DNA from: JBAZTO01 sp041661865
Lineage (GTDB): Bacteria; Planctomycetota; Phycisphaerae; SM23-33
DNA: 48,762 nt
NCBI GenBank assembly: GCA_041661865.1
Contig: JBAZTO010000032.1
Coordinates: 1-48,762, forward strand
Reading direction: 5' to 3'
In this document: positions 9,181 through 17,226 of the stretch, piece by piece
Position numbering within the stretch: position 1 is the stretch's first letter
How the letters are laid out: the number at the start of each line of letters is the position of its first letter
Notes under the pieces: generated by a model
What the model saw: the letters and a program-made list of their open reading frames with translations, nothing else
Told to the model about the DNA's origin: nothing
Databases searched by the model: none
Program-made: the position numbers and the translations under genes

Positions 9181-9266
9181 TATTGGGGAGGTGGAGTTCC
9201 AACTCCACCTCTTTTTCGCTCGTCCTGAACATCTTCGCGGCGGAGTAGGAACTCCGCCGCGCGTCT
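9181..9266 (+). repeat. 86-bp palindromic repeat, copy 1
   Basis: This unit recurs almost unchanged at 9377-9463. It has two palindromes: GGAGGTGGAGTT with CCAACTCCACCTC, and GCGGCGGAGT with AACTCCGCCGC. It lies directly upstream of the ilvD start. A different palindrome, GCGTGCAACTCGTTGCACGC, sits just beyond it at 9284-9303. There is no gene in 9170-9550. Confidence 0.85.
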
Positions 9267-9376
9267 GCGACAGTTTCGGTAGGGCGTGCAACTCGTTGCA
9301 CGCGGAATCCTGCGCCTTTTTCGCACGTGCCGGGCGGCGTCCGCGAGGCACATGGCCAACCGATCTCCCGGACCCA

Positions 9377-9463
9377 TATTTGGGGAGGTGGAGTTCCAAC
9401 TCCACCTCCTTTTCGTTCGTCCTGAACATCTTCGCGGCGGAGTAGGAACTCCGCCGCGCGTCT
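9377..9463 (+). repeat. 86-bp palindromic repeat, copy 2
   Basis: Second copy of the unit at 9181-9266, differing at only a few bases and in the same orientation. The 110 bp between the copies include one of the GTGCAAC/GTTGCAC palindromes. Confidence 0.85.
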
Positions 9464-9482
9464 ACATGGTCGTCTCAAACCC

Positions 9483-9543
9483 GCGTGCAACCAAGTTGCA
9501 CGCCCTACAATTGTGGCCAATCCCGCGTGCAACCAGTTGCACG
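9483..9543 (+). repeat. Two short GTGCAAC...GTTGCAC palindromes
   Basis: Palindromes at 9483-9503 and 9525-9543 share the arms GCGTGCAAC and GTTGCACG with the one at 9284-9303. Only the 2-3 central bases differ. A further hairpin, CCACCTCAGGAGGTGG at 9546-9561, overlaps the stop codon of the following minus-strand gene and may act as its end hairpin. Confidence 0.75.
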
Positions 9544-9550
9544 ACCCACC

Positions 9551-9916
9551 TCAGGAGGTGGCGTCAAGCGGCTCTGACTTGTTTCCGCCTTTTTCCAGGT
9601 ACTCCGCCGCGTGCAGCATCGTCTGGAAGTCTTCGATGGCCGTCAGGATGTAGTTCTGGGTCGAGTTGTCCCGCAGAGGGCGGATCTTGGCGAACTCTTC
9701 ATCGTGGGAGAGTTTTCGCAGGTCGGCCAGGCTCTTGTAGGCGATGAGCCCGCAATACTGCTGGGTGCAGGGCCCCATGTAGACCATCTTGGTCAGGCCG
9801 TACAGCAGGCACTTGGCGCCGAAACGGTCCAGAATCGGCTGGACGCGGCGCAGGTACTCGGCGTATTGGGCTTCCTTGCCCGGGATCAGGTCGAAAAGGT
9901 TCAGTACGACAATCAC
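9551..9916 (-). CDS. Small ferredoxin-like-fold protein (DUF1330/NIPSNAP-like)
   Basis: A 121-residue protein from GTG 9916, with GAGAG eight or nine bases upstream. It reads VIVVLNLFDLIPGKEAQYAEYL, then GAKCLLYGLTKM, then CGLIAYKSLADLRKLSHDEEF. The pattern of one strand, a helix starting KExxY and a second strand ending near a hydrophobic 'xLAxYxS' segment resembles dimeric alpha-beta barrel proteins such as DUF1330. These bind or modify small molecules, and no active site can be named here. The frame extends to 9958, but the extra residues are Arg/Cys-rich and unlikely. It is a single gene between repeat blocks. Confidence 0.55.
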   Translation of the reverse strand: MIVVLNLFDLIPGKEAQYAEYLRRVQPILDRFGAKCLLYGLTKMVYMGPCTQQYCGLIAYKSLADLRKLSHDEEFAKIRPLRDNSTQNYILTAIEDFQTMLHAAEYLEKGGNKSEPLDATS

Positions 9917-10182
9917 GTTGGTTCTCTCAAGGCAACGGGTAAATCGGCCACCTTCCACAGCCGCCGCGGCAGGCTACGTGCCGGCCGACGGGGCACTCAA
10001 CACACTACTAGCCGGAGGGAGGTTTGACAATAGGCCAGTTGGGCGACGCCGGGGCCGGGGGGCGTCGGCCCTGCCAGGTGGGCGATTCGGCGGCCTGTGC
10101 GTCAGGACGAGAGGGGTTGTTTCCGCAAAACTCAAGCGGCCTGATGCTGGCGAAGGCATTGGGCCGATAATACATGCCAGGT

Positions 10183-10216
10183 GAGCGGGCTTGAAATCTG
10201 CTTGACAAACCCGCTC
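10183..10216 (+). other. Hairpin in a 388-bp gene-free stretch
   Basis: GAGCGGG (10183-10189) and CCCGCTC (10210-10216) form a perfect 7-bp stem with a 20-nt loop. A TTGACA box lies in its 3' half at 10202-10207, but no good -10 follows. A second inverted pair, CTTGACA/TGTCAAG, overlaps it (10201-10240). The rest of 9917-10304 shows only a GC-rich hairpin with arms CGACGCC/GGCGTCG near 10045-10070 and no credible gene. It may be a leader of the downstream lipoprotein gene. Confidence 0.35.
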
Positions 10217-10304
10217 GGATTCAAGACCTTAGCGTGTCAAGGCACCCAATGGATTGTCTTGCCGGTAGAGCCGGCCAGCCGCCTCGAGCGGCAGGGAGGT
10301 CGCA

Positions 10305-10799
10305 ATGACCCGGTTATGCTTATTGTGTCTTGTGCTTGCGGCAGTGCTTGTGCAGGCGGGCTGCAACAATAACAACGCGACGGCGGTCAACGCCAACGGA
10401 GAGGCAAAGCCGAGCAGCCCGCCGGTGGAATTGAAGTCGCAGCCCCGCCCGCCGATAGCGGACCTGCCGCTGCCGATGGGTTTCACGCTGGACGAAAGTC
10501 GCAGCCGCAACTTCGCAGCCGCCGGCATGCGGTGGGTAGACCACCTGTACAACGGCGGCAACGACAAGTTTGCGGTGTCCCGGTTCTATCGCCGGCAGAT
10601 GCCCATCAACCGCTGGACGCTGGTGACCGAGATGTTTACCCAGGGCTGTGTGACCCTGGATTACGAGAAGCAGACGGAGCGCTGCCATATTGTCGTGTCG
10701 GATGGCAACCTGATCCATCCGACGGTCGTCAAGGTAATGTTGTGGACGTCCGGGCGTGTCGCCACGCCGCTGGGAACGCCCCCCGAGGAAAACCGTTAA
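10305..10799 (+). CDS. Hypothetical lipoprotein
   Basis: A 164-residue protein with a clear lipoprotein signal: LCLLCLVLAAVLVQAGC, where the Cys at residue 20 would be lipidated. A Pro/Ser-rich linker (residues about 35-50) leads to a folded domain with LPLPMGFTLDESRSRNF and RFYRRQMPINRWTLV. That pattern (low-complexity linker, then a domain with a charged RFYRxxMPxxxW segment) recalls uncharacterised planctomycete lipoproteins; no function is known to me. GGGAGG lies six bases before the ATG. The TPR-like gene starts 10 bp after its stop, so the two probably form one transcript. Confidence 0.7.
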   Translation: MTRLCLLCLVLAAVLVQAGCNNNNATAVNANGEAKPSSPPVELKSQPRPPIADLPLPMGFTLDESRSRNFAAAGMRWVDHLYNGGNDKFAVSRFYRRQMPINRWTLVTEMFTQGCVTLDYEKQTERCHIVVSDGNLIHPTVVKVMLWTSGRVATPLGTPPEENR

Positions 10800-10808
10800 G
10801 AGTATCCG

Positions 10809-11579
10809 ATGAAATCAGATCGCCGCCACGAGCTGCAGCATAACGTCCTGGACACCGAACTGGCCAAGGGCATCGCGTTCTACCGGAAGTACAAGATGCA
10901 GATATCCTGGGGCGCCCTGATCCTTCTCACGGCCGTGCTGGCGGTGTGGTTTGGCGTCAATCGCGTCCAGCAAGGCCGCATCGAGCGGCAGGCCCGCTTC
11001 GATAGCCTGGTGATGGGGCAGCGCACCGGACAGGTCAGCCCCGAGCAATTCGTCGACGGCATGAAGGCGCTGTCGGTTGAGAAGGACAGATCCCTGGCCG
11101 CGATGGCCAACCTTGAGCTTGGCGACTTCTACACGCGAAACCTCATGCGCGTCTCCGCGGCCGAGCAGGTGGACCTGCTTGACCAGGCCATGAGCAGCTA
11201 CCGCCGCGTGACTACCGGCTACGCCGATCAGCGGGTAACGGTCGCCAAGGCGCACCTGGGATTGGCCCGCCTGGCCGAACGGCAAGGCGACCTCGCCGTC
11301 GCTGCGAGCGAGTATCAGACCGTCAAAGAGATGACCGACCTGGCCGATCAACCCGTCGCGGCGCAGGCGCAGAAGGGCCTGACCGAGTTGGACCTGCTCA
11401 AGAGCCCTGTCCGCCTGGCCACCACGACCTCGGCGCCCGCGGCGACACAGCCGGCAGCGGCAAAATCAGCGGCGACGCAGCCGGCCGGCGCATCGAACCT
11501 TACCGCCCCCGCCAAGCCCGCGACGACTCAACCCGCAGCCGCCCCGGCAAGCCCGGCCCCCAAGCCGTCCAAGAATTAA
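10809..11579 (+). CDS. Membrane-anchored TPR-like protein (YfgM-type)
   Basis: A 256-residue protein with a short cytosolic N-terminus, one membrane helix (about residues 34-54, SWGALILLTAVLAVWFGV), and a periplasmic helical domain with repeat-like motifs (MANLELGDFYTRNLM, VAKAHLGLARLAERQGDLAVA). The order resembles YfgM/CcmI-type ancillary proteins that assist protein folding at the membrane. The last 60 residues are low complexity, with ATQPAA repeated several times, a tail style shared with other exported proteins in this window. It follows the lipoprotein gene closely. The exact role is unknown. Confidence 0.7.
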   Translation: MKSDRRHELQHNVLDTELAKGIAFYRKYKMQISWGALILLTAVLAVWFGVNRVQQGRIERQARFDSLVMGQRTGQVSPEQFVDGMKALSVEKDRSLAAMANLELGDFYTRNLMRVSAAEQVDLLDQAMSSYRRVTTGYADQRVTVAKAHLGLARLAERQGDLAVAASEYQTVKEMTDLADQPVAAQAQKGLTELDLLKSPVRLATTTSAPAATQPAAAKSAATQPAGASNLTAPAKPATTQPAAAPASPAPKPSKN

Positions 11580-11676
11580 ATGGGACCGCCCGGCGCGGCG
11601 GGCCAATTATACGCATAAACTTTTCAGCTTAGCAGTTTACAGTGACGCGTCTGAAAGATAGGTTATCGTGACACCC

Positions 11677-11737
11677 CGGCCAGGTGGCCGGAGAACCGGG
11701 ATAGTTGAACAAGGTATTGGACCGTAATTGCAGGAGG
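11677..11737 (+). promoter_or_regulatory. Leader of the corrinoid-protein gene, with hairpin and strong ribosome site
   Basis: The 168-bp gap before the corrinoid-protein gene holds a perfect hairpin CCGGCC-AGGT-GGCCGG (about 11678-11693) followed by a second CCGGG. It also holds an ideal ribosome site AGGAGG at 11732-11737, ten bases before ATG 11748. No conserved cobalamin or SAM riboswitch core is visible. Any regulatory role of the hairpin is a guess. Confidence 0.4.
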
Positions 11738-11747
11738 CCTATTCGGC

Positions 11748-12371
11748 ATGGCAGACTTACAAGCATTGGCGAATGCCCTGATCAAGGGCGACCGCAACAC
11801 CGTTGTGAAGTTGACGCAGGAAGCACTGAACGAAGGCGTGGGCCCCGGCGAAGTGCTGAACAAGGGCCTGGTGGCCGGCATGGACGTAGTTGGCAAGCGA
11901 TTCAAGGCCAACGAGGTCTACGTGCCCGAGGTGCTCATCGCCGCCCGCGCCATGAAGGGCGGGATGGAGATTCTCGAGCCCAAGCTCAAGGCTGCCGGCG
12001 TGAAACCCATCGCCACCGTGGTCCTGGGCACCGTCAAGGGCGACCTGCATGACATCGGCAAGAACCTGGTGGGCATGATGCTCACCGGCGGCGGGCTGAA
12101 GGTCGTGGACATCGGCATCGACGCCCCGGCCGAGAAGTTCGTCGAGGCCTGCAAGACCAGCGGCGCCGAGCTGTGCGCGATGAGCGCCCTGCTGACGACG
12201 ACCATGCCGCAGATGGCCACCGTGGTCAAGGGCCTCAAGGACGCCGGCGTGAAGGTCAAGACGATGATCGGCGGCGCGCCCGTGACGCAGAGCTACGCCA
12301 AGGAAATCGGCGCCGACGGCTACGCACCCGACGCCGCCAGCGCGGTGGACCTGGCCAAGAGCCTGCTGTAA
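11748..12371 (+). CDS. Corrinoid (B12-binding) methyltransferase protein
   Basis: A 207-residue protein with the two-part build of MtaC/MtbC/MtmC corrinoid proteins. A four-helix cap (residues about 1-85) contains VPEVLIAARAMKGGMEIL. A Rossmann-like B12 domain carries the DxHxxG motif as GTVKGDLHDIGKNLV, with SALLTTTMPQM and MIGGAPVTQSYAKEIGADGYAPDA. The His of DLHDIG is the lower cobalt ligand. Such proteins carry a methyl group between a substrate-specific and a folate- or CoM-linked methyltransferase. No methyltransferase or reactivase gene is adjacent, so its partner is elsewhere. It is followed by a strong terminator and looks like a single-gene unit. Confidence 0.92.
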   Translation: MADLQALANALIKGDRNTVVKLTQEALNEGVGPGEVLNKGLVAGMDVVGKRFKANEVYVPEVLIAARAMKGGMEILEPKLKAAGVKPIATVVLGTVKGDLHDIGKNLVGMMLTGGGLKVVDIGIDAPAEKFVEACKTSGAELCAMSALLTTTMPQMATVVKGLKDAGVKVKTMIGGAPVTQSYAKEIGADGYAPDAASAVDLAKSLL

Positions 12372-12393
12372 ATCGTCGCAACATGATCGAGTC

Positions 12394-12450
12394 GGCCCGC
12401 AACCGGCGGCGGAGGTCTCAATCCCGTCACCGGCTGCGGGCCTTGTTTTT
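12394..12450 (+). terminator. Rho-independent terminator after the corrinoid-protein gene
   Basis: A 13-bp stem with one mismatch (GGCCCGCAACCGG at 12394-12406 with CCGGCTGCGGGCC at 12430-12442) encloses a 23-nt loop and is followed by TTGTTTTT. This is the best intrinsic terminator in the window. It separates the corrinoid gene from the rluD-like gene. Confidence 0.85.
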
Positions 12451-12487
12451 GGTATGATCGGGATCAGGCGGCAGGCGCAGGATCATC

Positions 12488-13627
12488 ATGCGTGAGGACG
12501 AAGACATCATCGACGAAGGCGAACCTTCGGAGCCCGTCGGCGAGGCCGAGGGCATGGAGGTGGTGGAGACGCCCATCGAGGCCGAGGAGAACGGCCTGGA
12601 GCATCTCCGCATCGAGATTCGCCGCGCGCTGCCCGACCGCCGGCTGGACAAGTACCTCTCCGGCCGGCTGGGCAAGACCACCTCGCGCACGGCCATGCAG
12701 ATGTACATTCGCGAGGGCAACGTCACGGTCAACGGACGGACGGTCAAGCCCAGCTACGTCATCCGCACCTCCGACACCATCGACATGATGCTCCCGCCCA
12801 CGCGGCCCAAGGAAATCCCCGCCGAGCCGATCCCGCTGGACGTGATCTACGAGGACGACGACATGATGGCCATCAACAAGCAGGCCAACCTGATCGTCCA
12901 TCCCGCCCGCGGCAACTGGACCGGCACGCTGGTCAACGGCCTGGCCCACTACTTCAAGCTCAACTGGCGGGACATCAGCGAGCTGCCCACCAGCGGCGAG
13001 GCCTTCCGTCCCGGCATCGTTCACCGCCTGGACCGCGACACGACGGGCATCATGCTCATCGCCAAGAGCGAGTTGGCCCTGTGGCGGCTGGGGCGGCAGT
13101 TCGAGCTTCGCCGCGTGCACAAGACCTACACCGCCATCGTGCATGGATTGCTGGCGATGGAGGAGGATGTCATCGACGCGCCGATCGGCCACCACCCCAA
13201 GATCCGTGAGAAGTACGCCGTCCATCGCCTCACCGGCAAGCCCTACCCCTCAGCCGGCAAGGAGGCCGTCACGCGGTACAAAGTCCTTGAGCGGCTCACC
13301 CACGTGGGGGCCAGCCAGGCGGCGTTCTCGCTGGTGGAGATGTACCCCAAGACCGGCCGGACTCATCAGCTCCGCGTGCACATGAGCTACATCGGCCACC
13401 CGATCGTGGGCGACAAGATGTACGGCGGCGGGCCGCTCTATCGCAGCCAACTGGAGGGTTACCCCGATCAGGCCGTCGGCCCGCTGATTACCCGACAGGC
13501 CCTGCACGCCCACACCATCGAGTTCCACCACCCGCGCGACGGCAGAATGATGAAGCTCGAAGCCCCCTGGCCGGCGGACTTCACCAACACGCTCAAAGAA
13601 CTCCGCGACCTGAGCCGGCGTTCCTAA
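12488..13627 (+). CDS. rluD: RluA/RluD-family pseudouridine synthase
   Basis: A 379-residue enzyme isomerising uridine to pseudouridine in rRNA or tRNA. After an acidic N-terminal stretch (to about residue 38) there is an S4 RNA-binding domain (RLDKYLSGRLGKTTSRTAMQMYIREGNVTVNGRTV). The catalytic domain has the invariant HRLDRDTTGIMLIAKS, whose Asp is the nucleophile, and KTGRTHQLRVHMSYIGHPIVGD. The S4-plus-catalytic order fits RluC/RluD; which uridine is modified is uncertain. Its stop overlaps the stop of the oppositely oriented queD by four bases, so the two genes converge without spacing. Confidence 0.88.
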   Translation: MREDEDIIDEGEPSEPVGEAEGMEVVETPIEAEENGLEHLRIEIRRALPDRRLDKYLSGRLGKTTSRTAMQMYIREGNVTVNGRTVKPSYVIRTSDTIDMMLPPTRPKEIPAEPIPLDVIYEDDDMMAINKQANLIVHPARGNWTGTLVNGLAHYFKLNWRDISELPTSGEAFRPGIVHRLDRDTTGIMLIAKSELALWRLGRQFELRRVHKTYTAIVHGLLAMEEDVIDAPIGHHPKIREKYAVHRLTGKPYPSAGKEAVTRYKVLERLTHVGASQAAFSLVEMYPKTGRTHQLRVHMSYIGHPIVGDKMYGGGPLYRSQLEGYPDQAVGPLITRQALHAHTIEFHHPRDGRMMKLEAPWPADFTNTLKELRDLSRRS

Positions 13628-13986
13628 CGCCCGCGGTAGATGGCGCGGGAGGAGTCTGACTCCCACACCGTCACGGCGGCCAGGCCCGGCAGTTGCGGGC
13701 TGACGCGGTCGAAAACATAGCGGGCGATCAGTTCGCTGGTGGAGTTGGCCAGGCCGGGAATCCGGTTGAGATGGTGGTGGTCCAACTCGGCCACGATCGG
13801 CTCGACGATCTGCGTAATGCGGCCGAAGTCGATCACCCATCCGCTGTGCGGATCGACCGGCCCGGTGACGTGAATGTCCAGGCGATAGCTGTGGCCGTGG
13901 AGGTTGCGGCACTTGTGGCCTTCGGGCGTGTTGGGCAGTTCGTGGGCCGCGTCGAACCGGAATGTCTTGATGACTTCAGCTTCCAT
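13624..13986 (-). CDS. queD: 6-carboxy-tetrahydropterin synthase (QueD family)
   Basis: A 120-residue protein of the PTPS fold. QueD turns dihydroneopterin triphosphate into 6-carboxy-tetrahydropterin, the second step to queuosine. Zinc ligands are FDAAHELP and LHGHSY; the catalytic Cys is in HKCRNLHGHSY and the Asp/His pair in ELDHHHLN, with WESDSS near the end for pterin binding. Length is normal. It reads away from queE (14014-14667) in the same direction with a 27-bp gap, the usual que pairing. queC and queF are not in the window. Confidence 0.92.
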   Translation of the reverse strand: MEAEVIKTFRFDAAHELPNTPEGHKCRNLHGHSYRLDIHVTGPVDPHSGWVIDFGRITQIVEPIVAELDHHHLNRIPGLANSTSELIARYVFDRVSPQLPGLAAVTVWESDSSRAIYRGR

Positions 13987-14013
13987 GATCGCTCCTGCGC
14001 TGTGCGGGGGTCG

Positions 14014-14667
14014 TCAGACGCCTCGCTGCCTTCCCGGCCAGATAATCTTATGCAACTGCATGCCGAACCGGACGTCCATGCCGCCCGAGAGTATCCATTC
14101 AGCCAGGTCTGCCGGCGGGAGCTTTCCCGCCACCGGCGAGAAGATCACCTGGCAACGTTCCAGCAGCTTGTGCCGCCGCACGATGGAGGCGGCAAAGAGG
14201 TAATCCGTCCGGTCGGCCAGGACGAACTTGACCTCGTCGGTGCTCCGGAGATGCTCGACGTTGGACCAGAGATTGCTCCCCTGTGCACCGCTGGAGGGGC
14301 ACTTGAAGTCGACGATCCGAATCACCCGCTTGTCCAGGCCCGAGATGTCGCACGAGCCGTTGGTCTCCAGCAGCGTCTGGTAGCCGCCGTCGCAGAGCCT
14401 GCGCAGCAGGTCCGGCGTGGCGGCCTGGGTCAGCGGCTCGCCGCCGGTGACTTCGACGCGGCGGCACTGCAACTGCTCCACGCGCGCCAGCACCGCCTCG
14501 ACGGTCATGGCCGAGCCATCCGACCAGGCATAGCTCGTATCGCACCACAGGCAGCGGAGATTGCAGCCGGCCAGTCGCACCAGGGTGCATGGCAGGCCCG
14601 CTCGCGTGCCCTCGCCCTGGAGACTGTGAAAAATCTCGTTGACGACCAATTCGCTCATGGGCGGCAT
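14014..14667 (-). CDS. queE: 7-carboxy-7-deazaguanine synthase
   Basis: A 217-residue radical SAM enzyme rearranging 6-carboxy-tetrahydropterin to 7-carboxy-7-deazaguanine. Motifs are the N-terminal EIFHSLQGEGTRAGLPCTLVRL, the cluster-binding CNLRCLWCDT (CxxxCxxC) with the SAM-binding TGGEPLTQ, and FKCPSSG. Together with queD it supports queuosine or related 7-deazaguanine synthesis. ATG 14667 or 14658 are both possible starts (MPPMSELV or MSELV); neither has a strong ribosome site visible. Upstream it is head-to-head with the symporter gene, about 290 bp away. Confidence 0.92.
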   Translation of the reverse strand: MPPMSELVVNEIFHSLQGEGTRAGLPCTLVRLAGCNLRCLWCDTSYAWSDGSAMTVEAVLARVEQLQCRRVEVTGGEPLTQAATPDLLRRLCDGGYQTLLETNGSCDISGLDKRVIRIVDFKCPSSGAQGSNLWSNVEHLRSTDEVKFVLADRTDYLFAASIVRRHKLLERCQVIFSPVAGKLPPADLAEWILSGGMDVRFGMQLHKIIWPGRQRGV

Positions 14668-14955
14668 TATATCAAGAGAGCGTGGATCGCAGGAAGGCCG
14701 GATTGACCCTCACGCCCGGCGGAACTTGCGGAAGCGAGGAATTTTCCACTCCAGGGGCCTGGGAGCCATAAAGATCCCAAGCTCTTGCTTTGATCTGCCG
14801 GCAAGCCGCGGTAATATCTTGACTCCGTGAAGTGCTGATGGACTCCCTGCCAGTGGGAAACCGGCATGGAGCGCACTGACAGCAACAGCATGACTGCTGG
14901 CCGCCCATGCGGGGCGATGTGGCGGCTTGCAAGAAAGGCAGACGGACAACCTATC

Positions 14956-17139
14956 ATGACGAATTTTTTGGCCGTCAACGTACTCGCCATTGTCGGGATG
15001 TCGCAACTCGACTGGCTCCTGGCCCTCATACCGGTCGTAGTCGTCGCAGCCTTCGCCCTCTACACCCGGCGCTTCGTAAAGGGCGTGGCCGACTTCATGG
15101 CCGGCGGGCGATGCGCGGGACGATACATCATCTGCAACGCGCGCGGCGAGGCCGGTTCCGGGGTGGCCAACACGATGGGATTCTTCCAGACGCTGATGGT
15201 GGCCGGCTTCGTCATGACCTGGTGGAGCAGCCTGGCGATGCCCGTGGGAGTCATATTGGGAGTATCGGGGTTCGTTCTCTATCGCTACCGCGAGACGCGG
15301 GCCCTGACGCTGGCACAGTTCTTTGAAATGCGATACAGCCGGCGATTCCGCCTGTTCATGGGGATGCTCGGTTTTCTGGCCGGCGTGATGAACTACGGGA
15401 TTTTCCCCGCCGTCTCTTCGCGATTCTTCGTCTACTTCCTGCAACTGCCCGCCACCGTGGAGATCCTGGGTTTCCACATTCAAACCTTCATACTCATCAT
15501 GCTGACCTACCAGAGCCTGACCCTGTCGATGCTCCTCATCGGCGGACAGATCACGCTGCTGGTCACCGACTGCATCGAAGGCATTATCTCGCACGGCATC
15601 TACATCGTCATCGCGATAGCGGCTCTTGCCATCATCAATTGGGAGCAGATCAGCGCGTGGCTGATGTCCGCCGAGCCCAATCACTCGATGGTCAATCCCT
15701 ACGACGCCTGGGCGGTGCAGGACTTCAATCTCTGGTACGTGGTGGTGGGGATGCTGACGGGCATCTACGGAACCATGGCATGGCAGAACCAGCACGGCTT
15801 CAATGCCGCCGCCAGCAGCCCCCACGAGGGGCGGATGGGAGGCATCCTGGGAAGCTGGCGCAACTTTGCGCGCGGGTTGATGATGGTCGTCCTGGCGATG
15901 TGCGCGATGACCTTCCTCAACCAGCCCCAGTTCCACGAATCCTCTGCCGCAGCCCGATCCGCAATCTCTTCGCTTAACCCCGATTTCGTCAAGGAAGCGA
16001 CCATTCCGGTGGCCCTGGGGCACCTGATGCCCGTGGGCATCAAGGGCCTGTTCCTGGCGATGATGCTGCTGGGCCTGGTCGCCGGCGACGCGGGGCACAC
16101 GCACTCCTGGGGCAGCATCTTTATCCAGGACGTGGTGATGCCGCTCCGCAAGAACCCCCTCACGCCGCGGCAGCACATCTGGGTGCTTCGCGCCGGCCTG
16201 ACGGGCGTGGCGGTCTTCGCGTTCTTCTTCAGTATCTTCTTCACGCTGCGCGAGTACATCATGATGTGGTGGGTCATCACCACGGCCATCTTTGTCTCCG
16301 GGGCCGGCGCCGCCATTATCGGCGGGCTGTATTGGAAGAAAGGCACCACGCCGGGGGCCTGGTCGGCAGTGCTGGTGGGCTCGACACTCGCGCTGGCGGG
16401 CATTATCACCAGCAACCAATGGACCAAGGGCGTCAGGGACTGGCTGGTGCCATGGATGAGCAGTTTTGGATGGGTGCTGCCGGAGAAGTTTCCACTCAAC
16501 GGCATGTACATGGGCGCGATCGTCTGCGGTGTGGCGGCGATGGTTTACGTCATCGTCTCGCTGCTGACGTGCCGACAGGACTTTGACATGGACCGCATGC
16601 TGCACCGCGGCAAGTATCGCGTGGAGGCTCACAAGATAGAAGACGTCAAGGCCCTGTCCGGCCGCTGGACGCTGGCGAAGATCCTGGGCTTCGATGCGGA
16701 TTTCTCTTTCTGGGACAAGGTCATCTGTGCCGGTCTTTTCATCTGGTCGGTCTTCTGGACGCTGCTGGTGATTGTCGGCACGATCTGGAACATGTGGCAA
16801 CCCCTCATGCGGTGGTTGGGCCTGGGCGGCTCGATCCTTGACGCCGTCAAACCCTGGCCGCAGGAGTGGTGGGTCCACTACTGGTATATCGTCGGCATCC
16901 TCCTGCCTTTCTTCATCGCCGCGGTCACCTTCGTGTGGTTCGGCTTTGGCGGCGTTGTCAACCTTGCCCAGTTCTTTACCCGCCTCAAGACGCTCAAGCG
17001 GGACGCCCGCGACGACGGCCGGGTTGTGGCGCATCATTTGGCGTCGGATGAACCGGCAGTGACCGATGCGCCTGGAACACAACCTGAAGCTTGCGCCGCG
17101 CCCGGCTCTCTTGTCCAGGGCGACAAGGCGCCGGATTGA
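14956..17139 (+). CDS. Sodium/solute symporter family permease
   Basis: A roughly 727-residue integral membrane protein with about 13 hydrophobic helices. SSS-type sequence is seen in DFMAGGRCAGRYIICNA, GETGSGVA-like EAGSGVANTMG, ALTLAQFFEMRYSRRFRLFMG and MLLGLVAGDAGHTHSWGSIFIQD. It probably takes up a sugar, acid or amino acid with sodium. The substrate is not readable, but the next gene is a sugar-type oxidoreductase 87 bp downstream, which points to sugars or polyols. ATG 14956 is preferred over the upstream ATG 14866 because residues before it are not membrane-like. The C-terminus (after about 680) is a variable soluble tail. Confidence 0.85.
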   Translation: MTNFLAVNVLAIVGMSQLDWLLALIPVVVVAAFALYTRRFVKGVADFMAGGRCAGRYIICNARGEAGSGVANTMGFFQTLMVAGFVMTWWSSLAMPVGVILGVSGFVLYRYRETRALTLAQFFEMRYSRRFRLFMGMLGFLAGVMNYGIFPAVSSRFFVYFLQLPATVEILGFHIQTFILIMLTYQSLTLSMLLIGGQITLLVTDCIEGIISHGIYIVIAIAALAIINWEQISAWLMSAEPNHSMVNPYDAWAVQDFNLWYVVVGMLTGIYGTMAWQNQHGFNAAASSPHEGRMGGILGSWRNFARGLMMVVLAMCAMTFLNQPQFHESSAAARSAISSLNPDFVKEATIPVALGHLMPVGIKGLFLAMMLLGLVAGDAGHTHSWGSIFIQDVVMPLRKNPLTPRQHIWVLRAGLTGVAVFAFFFSIFFTLREYIMMWWVITTAIFVSGAGAAIIGGLYWKKGTTPGAWSAVLVGSTLALAGIITSNQWTKGVRDWLVPWMSSFGWVLPEKFPLNGMYMGAIVCGVAAMVYVIVSLLTCRQDFDMDRMLHRGKYRVEAHKIEDVKALSGRWTLAKILGFDADFSFWDKVICAGLFIWSVFWTLLVIVGTIWNMWQPLMRWLGLGGSILDAVKPWPQEWWVHYWYIVGILLPFFIAAVTFVWFGFGGVVNLAQFFTRLKTLKRDARDDGRVVAHHLASDEPAVTDAPGTQPEACAAPGSLVQGDKAPD

Positions 17140-17226
17140 GATTTGTCAGACGCCCGCGCATGTTGGCGCCGCGCCCCCGACGCGGTACTGACGCAGCGGG
17201 TTGCAAATGATAGAAGGATAAATAAC

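Noticed and set aside
9181..9561. CRISPR array
   Set aside because: There are only two long units and they are palindromic, with no regular spacers and no cas genes in the window.
11580..11747. Cobalamin or SAM riboswitch before the corrinoid gene
   Set aside because: The expected conserved cores are not visible; only a simple hairpin and the ribosome site are clear.
14710..17082. A 790-codon minus-strand frame opposite the symporter
   Set aside because: The plus strand encodes a clear membrane transporter. The antisense frame is Arg/His/Asp-rich with no recognisable motif.
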